From contig JAJDEC010000378.1 in NCBI GenBank assembly GCA_029259995.1, positions 1-6,620 of the forward strand: 6,620 nucleotides of DNA, written 5' to 3'. How positions within the stretch are numbered: the first letter of the stretch is position 1; each line of letters opens with the position of its first letter. The notes under the pieces were generated by a model. The model had not been told where the DNA came from. It did not search any database and saw only the letters and a program-made list of their open reading frames with translations. This document shows, one piece after another, positions 1 through 5,584 of this stretch. A program made the position numbers and the translations under genes. The stretch is from Phycisphaerae bacterium (GTDB lineage: Bacteria > Planctomycetota > Phycisphaerae > UBA1845 > UTPLA1).

Positions 1-837
1 GCGCGAAGTCTCGGTATCGCGCGATGGGACGAGTCGTTGCGGCTGATCGACGGATTCACTGATCCGACAGACGGGCTTGCATCGACCGAGGTGCTGATCG
101 GTACGGCGATGGATCATCGCTTCGATATTCAGTTCTCCAACGCCGTCGTCGACGCGGCGGCGCAGGACGTCGATCTCCAGCTTCGCAAGATATGGCCTAA
201 CCTGACGATCGGCGTTCAGGGCGAACGGACGGAGCAGCGAAGTCTTCCTGAGCGAAAAATTCTGGCGGACACGGCGCGAGCGTCAATTGCGGCGGGGCAG
301 CCGACGGCGCCGGGCATTCAGTCGCGAGGCCAGCGAGAGATCGCCCGCAGCCAGATCATCGACGCATTGTTCGGGACGAGCATTCAGATCACGCTGCCGA
401 TCTGGGACCAGAATCAGGCGCAGATTGCCAAGTCGGGTTTCATCTACCAGCAGCGACTGAAGGATCGCGAGTTTCTGTTTGATCAGGTTGTAACGGAGAT
501 TCGGTTGGCATCGAACAACGCACGGACGGCGACTCGTCAGTATGCCCTGTTCAATGACGACATGTTGCCGCAGGCGGAAACGAACATCAGAACCGCCCAG
601 AGTCGTTACGAAAACGGCGAGGACAGCGTACTGGTCCTTCTGGAAGCGCAGGACGCCATGTTCTCGCAGAAGCGTCAGGCGGCGGATGCGCTTCGCGAAC
701 TGCTGGTCACGAGAGCCGAACTTTCGCGCGTGTGCGGCGGGCGCCTGCCGATGGCCGGCGGCGTTGATTCCGTCGTCGAGCAAGCAACTCGGGGAACGAT
801 TCCGCAGGACGGCCGGATGAAAGGATCGAACGAGTAA
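1..837 (+). CDS. TolC/CzcC-family outer-membrane efflux factor, 3' part (start outside window)
   Basis: This is the outer-membrane channel component of a tripartite RND efflux pump. It should form a trimeric beta-barrel with a long alpha-helical periplasmic tunnel docking on the adaptor encoded downstream. The frame is open from base 1, so the gene begins upstream; a TTG at 37 is only an internal codon. The visible 278 residues contain a strand motif (PNLTIGVQ, 66-73), a second strand followed by the OEP hallmark LPIWDQNQAQI (132-142), long helices at about 143-200, and the conserved helix turn YENGEDSVLVLLEAQ (203-217) typical of the second OEP repeat. About 55 residues lie between the two strands, longer than the short linker I expect in CzcC-like proteins. 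Family assignment is firm. The CzcC-like subgroup is inferred from the DQNQ motif and the neighbouring HME-type pump. The stop codon is one base before the next small ORF. Confidence 0.92.
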   Translation, partial: ARSLGIARWDESLRLIDGFTDPTDGLASTEVLIGTAMDHRFDIQFSNAVVDAAAQDVDLQLRKIWPNLTIGVQGERTEQRSLPERKILADTARASIAAGQPTAPGIQSRGQREIARSQIIDALFGTSIQITLPIWDQNQAQIAKSGFIYQQRLKDREFLFDQVVTEIRLASNNARTATRQYALFNDDMLPQAETNIRTAQSRYENGEDSVLVLLEAQDAMFSQKRQAADALRELLVTRAELSRVCGGRLPMAGGVDSVVEQATRGTIPQDGRMKGSNE

Positions 838-838
838 C

Positions 839-940
839 ATGACGGATTCCACTCTGCAATTTTTCGACACGTTGATTCAGGCGATGTTCGGATTTCTGGT
901 TGACTTCGTTCGGCAGATTCTGGCGGCGTTTCTTTTTTAG
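839..940 (+). CDS. Candidate 33-aa membrane micro-protein in the efflux operon
   Basis: This ATG-initiated frame of 33 codons starts one base after the OMF stop (TAA-C-ATG) and ends at TAG 11 bases before the adaptor ATG, so it fills the gap between the two genes almost exactly. The peptide has a short polar N-terminus (MTDSTLQ) and then a strongly hydrophobic, Phe/Leu-rich stretch ending in AAFLF. Polar residues Q7, D10, Q14, D22, R25 and Q26 recur at helical spacing, consistent with an amphipathic or membrane-embedded helix. A purine-rich AAAGGA at 820-825 sits 13 bases upstream, rather far, so translation is probably coupled to the OMF gene. I do not recognise a family. By position it could be a small accessory subunit of the pump, analogous in idea to AcrZ on AcrB, but that is inference. 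The alternative is a chance open frame in an untranslated spacer. The final codons contain a T6 run (933-938), so a sequencing indel could alter the end. Confidence 0.5.
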   Translation: MTDSTLQFFDTLIQAMFGFLVDFVRQILAAFLF

Positions 941-951
941 GCGAGAGGGCA

Positions 952-2229
952 ATGCGAAGTCACTTATCATCTGTCATCTGTCTCGCCGTTGCCGTGTTGG
1001 CATGCGGCTGTCGCGATTCAGCAAAAGACGCGGGCAAAACGCCGCACGGCAAGGCGGCGCCCGCCGTCGAAGTTCGACATCCGCAAACGGAGTCGGCCTT
1101 GACGACGGTGACGCTGTCGGAATCGGCGAGTCGCCATCTCGACATTCAAGTGGTCGCCGCGCGCGTCGCGTCCATGCCAAACCATCGTGCCTACGGCGGT
1201 GAAGTCGTTATCCCGGAAGGCCGCTCCATCATCATTTCGGCGCCGATGGCCGGCACGATCGGAATGACGGAGCAGGCGGCGTTTCTCCGCCCCGGAGCCA
1301 ACGTCGAGAAAGGCGCCGCACTGCTGACGCTCCATCCGTCAATTCGAGGTCAGGTCGAGATTCTCAGCCCGTCCGATCGCATCGCCCTGGCCCGCGCCAG
1401 GGCGGACCTCGAGGCGGCGCGCGTTCAGGCGTCGGGGGATGTCGAGTCGGCGCGCGTGCGACTGGACGGCAGCCAGATCGCATTGCAGCGGGCGGAGAAA
1501 CTCGTCAAGGAAAACGCCGGTTCGGTTCGTTCCCTTGACGAAGCCAAAGCGGCCCATCGACTTGCGGAGACGGCGCTGGAAGCCGCCTCGGCGCGCAAGC
1601 TCGTTCTCGATGAAACCATGTCCTATCTGTCCGGAGACGCCAAAGGCGCCGCGTTGACAATTGCTTCGCCGTTCAGCGGCGTCGTCCGCCGATTGTTTGT
1701 CGCCCCCGATGAAGTCATTGCAGGCGGCACGCAGCTCTGCGAGATCGCGTCCATGGATCCGCTATGGGTGCGCGTCAGTGTCTACGTTGGGGACCTGCCG
1801 GCGTTGTCCGCCGATCGACCGGCACGGGCACGGCGTTTCGGCGCGCGCGATGACGAGTCCTTCATGCTTCAACCCGTTTCGGCGCCGCCGACTTCAAGTC
1901 CGATGACGTCAGCGGTCGACCTCTACTATTCGCTGGACAACTCGGCCGTCGACCATCAACCGGGGGAGCGCTGCGTCGTCGACGTGCCCGTTGTGGGGGA
2001 ATCCAATGCCGTCGTGATCCCAAGTATTGCCGTTCTCTACGACATCCACGGCGACACCTGGGTCTATATCGCGCGAAGCGAGACGGTCTTCGTGCGCCGT
2101 CGCGTGGCGCTGCGACGAATCGTGGATGACCTCGCGATTATCGCGGACGGTGTTCAGAAGGGCGAACGCGTCGTGACAAACGGATCGGCCGAACTGTTCG
2201 GCGTGGAATTTGGTACCGCCGGCCATTAG
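952..2229 (+). CDS. RND efflux periplasmic adaptor (HlyD/CusB-type membrane fusion protein), probable lipoprotein
   Basis: This is the periplasmic adaptor that joins the inner-membrane RND pump to the outer-membrane channel. The 425-aa length is normal for the family. The N-terminus has a hydrophobic signal (about 5-17) ending in LACGC, so lipidation at Cys18 or Cys20 after signal peptidase II cleavage is likely. A barrel-sandwich (lipoyl-like) half is visible around 84-138 (SAPMAGTIG, then GANVEKGAALLTLHP). An Ala/Glu/Arg-rich helical hairpin spans about 140-222, with the returning lipoyl half at 236-266 (IASPFSGVVRRLFVAPDEV). The beta-barrel begins at MDPLWVRVSVYVGDLPAL (268-285). The membrane-proximal domain runs about 350-418, ending in the characteristic KGERVVTNGSAELFG. 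The ATG at 952 is supported by GAGAGGG at 943-949, although spacing is short. No His- or Met-rich metal-binding N-terminus is evident. It lies between the OMF and pump genes, which fixes its role. Confidence 0.93.
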   Translation: MRSHLSSVICLAVAVLACGCRDSAKDAGKTPHGKAAPAVEVRHPQTESALTTVTLSESASRHLDIQVVAARVASMPNHRAYGGEVVIPEGRSIIISAPMAGTIGMTEQAAFLRPGANVEKGAALLTLHPSIRGQVEILSPSDRIALARARADLEAARVQASGDVESARVRLDGSQIALQRAEKLVKENAGSVRSLDEAKAAHRLAETALEAASARKLVLDETMSYLSGDAKGAALTIASPFSGVVRRLFVAPDEVIAGGTQLCEIASMDPLWVRVSVYVGDLPALSADRPARARRFGARDDESFMLQPVSAPPTSSPMTSAVDLYYSLDNSAVDHQPGERCVVDVPVVGESNAVVIPSIAVLYDIHGDTWVYIARSETVFVRRRVALRRIVDDLAIIADGVQKGERVVTNGSAELFGVEFGTAGH

Positions 2230-2264
2230 GGAATCTCCCAGAGCGCGACACGCGCTGAGAAACA

Positions 2265-5200
2265 ATGCTCTCCTGGATCGTCAAGACATCATTGAAACTA
2301 CGCGTTCTGGTGCTCGCACTCGCCATCGGACTGCTCATTGCGGGCGTACGCTCCGCATCCCAGGTTCCACTCGACGTCTTTCCCGAGTTTGCACCACCGC
2401 GCATCGAGATTCAAACGGAAGCCCCGGGGCTGTCCACGGAAGAGGTAGAAAGCCTTATCAGCGTTCCGCTGGAGAGCGCGCTGAACGGCACACCTCGATT
2501 ACAGAAGATCCGCTCAAAATCCGTGCTCGGCCTTTCATCAATCGTCCTGTATCTCCACGAAGACGCGGATCTGATGGAAGCGCGTCAACTTGTCCAGGAA
2601 CGACTGGCCATCGAGGCGCCGCGCCTGCCGGCCGTGGCCAGACCGCCCGTGATGTTGTCGCCGCTGTCCTCGCTGAGCCGCGTACTCAAGATCGGTGTCT
2701 CGTCGGAGACGTTGTCGCAGGTCGAACTCACGACGCTTGCCAAATGGACAATCCGTCCGCATCTGATGGCGGTTCCCGGCGTCGCCAACGTTGCCATCTG
2801 GGGCCAGCGCGATCGTGAGTTGCAGGTTCGCGTGAGCCCTGAGCGTTTGAGCGCCCACGGCGTTACGCTCGACATGGTGGTCCGCGCTGCGGGGGATGCG
2901 ATCGTCGTGGGGCCCGGCGGGTTCGTCGACACGCCGAATCAGCGGATCGCGATTCGTCACGACAGCGCCGTCAAGACGGCCGACGATCTGCGGCAGTCCG
3001 TCGTCGTTTCCCTGAATGGCGCGATCATCCGGCTCGGCGATGTCGCCGACGTCGTCGAGGGATTCCCGCCGCCGATCGGAGATGCAGTCATCAACGACGG
3101 TCCCGGACTGCTGCTTATTGTCGAGAAACAGCCGTGGGGCAACACGCTCGAAGTGACGCGCAAAGTCGAGGCAGCCATCGAACTGCTTCGCCCGGGGCTT
3201 CGCGATGTCGATATCGACACAACGATTTTTCGGCCGGCGTCATTTGTGGAACGCTCCATCGACAATCTGACGGACGCAATGATGCTCGGGGCGGGTCTTG
3301 TCGCCGTGATCCTGGTCCTGTTTCTGTTCAATTGGCGAACCGCCGTCATCAGTCTGCTGGCGATTCCGTTGTCGATCTTCGGGGCCTTGCTCGTTCTTTA
3401 TTGGCGCGGCGGAACCATTAACGTCATGACGCTGGCCGGGCTCGTCATCGCCGTCGGCGAAGTCGTGGACGACGCGATCATCGACGTCGAGAACATCGCG
3501 CGGCGCCTTCGACTCAACGCCGTATTGGCCTCGCCGATATCGTCATTCCGCGTCGTCCTCAAGGCGTCACTGGAAGTCCGCAGCGCCGTGGTCTTCGCGA
3601 CCATGATCGTCATTCTCGTCTTCGTGCCGATTTTCTTTCTCGAAGGGCTTGCCGGGACTTTCTTCCGACCGCTCGCGACATCCTACATTCTGGCCATTCT
3701 CGTTTCGCTGCTGGTCGCGCTGACAGTCACGCCGGCCTTGAGCCTGCTGCTATTGCCGAAGGCGAAGCACATTGCCGAAGATCCCTTCTTCGTGCGATGG
3801 ATGAAGTCGGCATATCGCGTTGTATTGTCATTGTTCGTTGGCCGACCGATCGTCGTCGGGCTCCTCGTCATCGCTGCGCTCGTGGGCTCCGCGATCAGCG
3901 TGCCACTTCTGGGGGAGGAGTTTCTGCCGCACTTTCAGGAGACGGACTTCCTGATGCACTGGGTGGAAAAACCCGGGACATCGCTGGATGCATTGAGCCG
4001 ATCGACGATCAATGTCAGCCGCGAGCTCCGGGCGATTCCGGGCGTGCGCAACTTCGGTGCGCACCTGGGGCGGGCGGAGGTCGCCGACGAAGTCGTCGGT
4101 CCCAACTTCTGTGAGCTGTGGGTCAGCGTTGAGCCCGAGGCGGATTTCGACGAGACGCTTGCGCGCATTCAACACGTCATCGATCAATACCCGGGAATCT
4201 ATCGCGATGTGCTCACGTACCTGAAGGAACGGATCAAGGAAGTGCTGACGGGCGCGAGTGCGAGCATTGTTGTTCGGCTCTATGGTCCCGAGCTCGAGAC
4301 GTTGCGCTCCAAGGCCGCAGAGGTCCGCGACGCGATTCAGGAGATCGAGGGCGTCGCCGATCTGCATGTCGAGCAACAGACGCTCGTGCCCCAGATCATG
4401 ATTACGCTGAAACCTGACGCGGCGACGATGTTCGGTATGACGGCCGGGGACATCCGAAGGCCGACGACGACGTTGCTACAGGGCAGAAAAGTCGGCGAGA
4501 TCTATGAACAACAGATGGTCTTCGACGTTGCCGTCCGAGGCGAAGATCGCTTGCGCGAGGACCCGCACAGTCTGGACGAACTCCTGATCGACGTACCGAC
4601 CGGTGGTCAAGTGCGTTTGGGCGACATCGCGGACATCATCATTGTTCCGGCGCCGAACGAGATCAAGCGAGAATCGGCGTCGCGCCGAATTGACATCACG
4701 TGCAACGCCAAGGGGCGCGATCTGGGCAGTGTGGCACGCGATATTCGCGCCAAAGTCGATACGCTGTCGTTTGATCGCGGCTATCACCCGGAATTCCTGG
4801 GCGAATTCGAAGCCCGACAGGCGTCGCAGCGACGGCTGATGATCTTCGCGCTCGCCGCCGTGGCATTGATCGTGCTTCTGTTATACGTGGAATTCGAATC
4901 CGTTCGCCTGACATTGCTCATCCTGCTGACACTTGCGTTTTCGCTTGTCGGCGGCGTTGCGGCGGCGTTTATCAGTGGCGGCGTGCTTTCTCTCGGATCG
5001 CTCGTCGGTTTTGTGACCGTCCTCGGTATCGCCGGTCGCAACGGCATCATGATGGTCAGCCACTACGAGCATCTCGTGCGCGAAGAAGGCGAGTCGATGG
5101 GGTTGGGTTTGTTGATTCGGGGCGCCCAGGAACGTCTTTCGCCTATCCTGATGACGGCGCTGTCGACGGGCCTTGGATTGATCCCGCTCGTCATCGCAGG

Positions 5201-5324
5201 CAACAAGCCGGGACATGAAATCGAATACCCGCTGGCCGTCGTGATCGTCGGTGGTCTCGTCACATCAACGCTGATGAATCTGCTGTTCCTGCCGGCGCTT
5301 TATGGACGCATTGCCAGGAAGTGA
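2265..5324 (+). CDS. RND efflux permease, heavy-metal (CzcA/CusA-like) branch
   Basis: This is a proton-driven inner-membrane pump of the RND superfamily and the motor of the tripartite system. At 1019 aa it is full length (about 1040 is usual). The start MLSWIVKTSL and the following PLDVFPEFAPPRIEIQTEAPG (35-55) match the HME subgroup. Twelve membrane segments can be traced: TM1 at about 11-29, a TM2-6 block at about 336-500, TM7 at about 526-548, TM8 at about 858-878, and the TM9-12 block to the C-terminus. Two large periplasmic loops lie after TM1 and TM7. The proton-relay TM4 motif is AVGEVVDDAIIDVEN (396-410), with D402 and E409 at the conserved acidic positions. TM10 carries the HME-type GIAGRNGIMMVSHYEHL. 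The ATG follows GAGA at 2257-2260, 35 bp after the adaptor stop. Substrate is unresolved: a recalled CusA alignment keeps one of three Cu/Ag methionines (M725), with V660 and F615/C616 at the others. Export of another divalent metal or an organic compound is possible. Confidence 0.96.
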   Translation: MLSWIVKTSLKLRVLVLALAIGLLIAGVRSASQVPLDVFPEFAPPRIEIQTEAPGLSTEEVESLISVPLESALNGTPRLQKIRSKSVLGLSSIVLYLHEDADLMEARQLVQERLAIEAPRLPAVARPPVMLSPLSSLSRVLKIGVSSETLSQVELTTLAKWTIRPHLMAVPGVANVAIWGQRDRELQVRVSPERLSAHGVTLDMVVRAAGDAIVVGPGGFVDTPNQRIAIRHDSAVKTADDLRQSVVVSLNGAIIRLGDVADVVEGFPPPIGDAVINDGPGLLLIVEKQPWGNTLEVTRKVEAAIELLRPGLRDVDIDTTIFRPASFVERSIDNLTDAMMLGAGLVAVILVLFLFNWRTAVISLLAIPLSIFGALLVLYWRGGTINVMTLAGLVIAVGEVVDDAIIDVENIARRLRLNAVLASPISSFRVVLKASLEVRSAVVFATMIVILVFVPIFFLEGLAGTFFRPLATSYILAILVSLLVALTVTPALSLLLLPKAKHIAEDPFFVRWMKSAYRVVLSLFVGRPIVVGLLVIAALVGSAISVPLLGEEFLPHFQETDFLMHWVEKPGTSLDALSRSTINVSRELRAIPGVRNFGAHLGRAEVADEVVGPNFCELWVSVEPEADFDETLARIQHVIDQYPGIYRDVLTYLKERIKEVLTGASASIVVRLYGPELETLRSKAAEVRDAIQEIEGVADLHVEQQTLVPQIMITLKPDAATMFGMTAGDIRRPTTTLLQGRKVGEIYEQQMVFDVAVRGEDRLREDPHSLDELLIDVPTGGQVRLGDIADIIIVPAPNEIKRESASRRIDITCNAKGRDLGSVARDIRAKVDTLSFDRGYHPEFLGEFEARQASQRRLMIFALAAVALIVLLLYVEFESVRLTLLILLTLAFSLVGGVAAAFISGGVLSLGSLVGFVTVLGIAGRNGIMMVSHYEHLVREEGESMGLGLLIRGAQERLSPILMTALSTGLGLIPLVIAGNKPGHEIEYPLAVVIVGGLVTSTLMNLLFLPALYGRIARK

Positions 5325-5584
5325 TCGGCGAAGATCGAATCTGGCTGTTCGACAAACCGGCGGGTTGTGTGGAAGCCACTGCGGACGTCGCTGGGCTTGC
5401 CTCGCCGCTTCGTGAATCCCGACGCGTGTCTGGCATGGCGACGCGTGAACCAAGCCTGGACACAACCACGACGAATAGTATCTGTCTTCCGGCGATGATC
5501 GTGCGTCTCAGACGGTCGTCTCGAAGTTCTTGAACCACGGCGTCGACTCCGGTACAAGTGCCGGCACAATCCCAGCGGAAAGGA
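5325..5584. other. Tail-to-tail intergenic region, no convincing gene
   Basis: These 260 bases separate the convergent RND and SulP genes. Open frames exist on both strands but give Arg/Ser/Thr-rich sequences without domain or membrane character. No canonical intrinsic terminator with a T-tract is visible for either gene. The best simple hairpin is a 6-bp stem with a CAAG loop at 5549-5564 (CCGGTA/TGCCGG, one G-U pair on the + transcript, a mismatch on the - transcript), next to the 10-bp palindrome GTGCCGGCAC at 5558-5567. A 7-bp stem with one mismatch spans 5352-5368. Either could aid termination, but neither is followed by Ts. The nested inverted repeat at 5363-5467 is listed separately. 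Confidence 0.6.
5363..5467. repeat. Nested inverted repeats with an internal 9-bp direct repeat
   Basis: GGTTGTGT at 5363-5370 is perfectly inverted as ACACAACC at 5460-5467. Inside it, GGCTTG at 5394-5399 is inverted as CAAGCC at 5451-5456, and TCGCC at 5402-5406 can pair with GGCGA at 5437-5441. The direct repeat CGACGCGTG occurs at 5420-5428 and 5439-5447, each copy containing the palindrome ACGCGT. The arms are unequal (23 versus 3 bases between outer and inner stems). It could be a folded 3' RNA element, a REP/MITE-like relic, or chance in GC-rich DNA. The matches are real; function is unknown. Confidence 0.35.

Noticed and set aside
37..39. TTG as the true start of the OMF gene
   Set aside because: The frame is open back to base 1, no ribosome-binding site precedes the TTG, and the protein would lack its signal peptide and whole first OEP repeat.
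283..870. Minus-strand 195-codon frame opposite the OMF gene
   Set aside because: It is a shadow frame: Arg/Leu-rich, without domain features, and entirely antisense to a well-supported OEP coding region.
922..940. T-rich run TTTCTTTTTT as an intrinsic terminator between OMF and adaptor
   Set aside because: No GC-rich hairpin precedes the T-run, and the run is explained as the Phe-Leu-Phe codons closing the micro-ORF. A terminator here would also split an evident operon.
3828..4376. Minus-strand 182-codon frame opposite the RND periplasmic loop
   Set aside because: It is antisense to conserved RND sequence, rich in Arg/Asp/His with no motif, and is a typical mirror frame of high-GC coding DNA.
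5321..5533. A 70-codon GTG-start frame overlapping the RND stop (GTGA), suggestive of a coupled fifth gene
   Set aside because: The product is Ser/Arg/Thr-rich with no hydrophobic pattern or recognisable motif. By hand count about 59% of third positions are G/C, which is not a strong coding bias for this GC-rich DNA. The frame runs through the inverted-repeat region. A GTGA overlap arises easily by chance.
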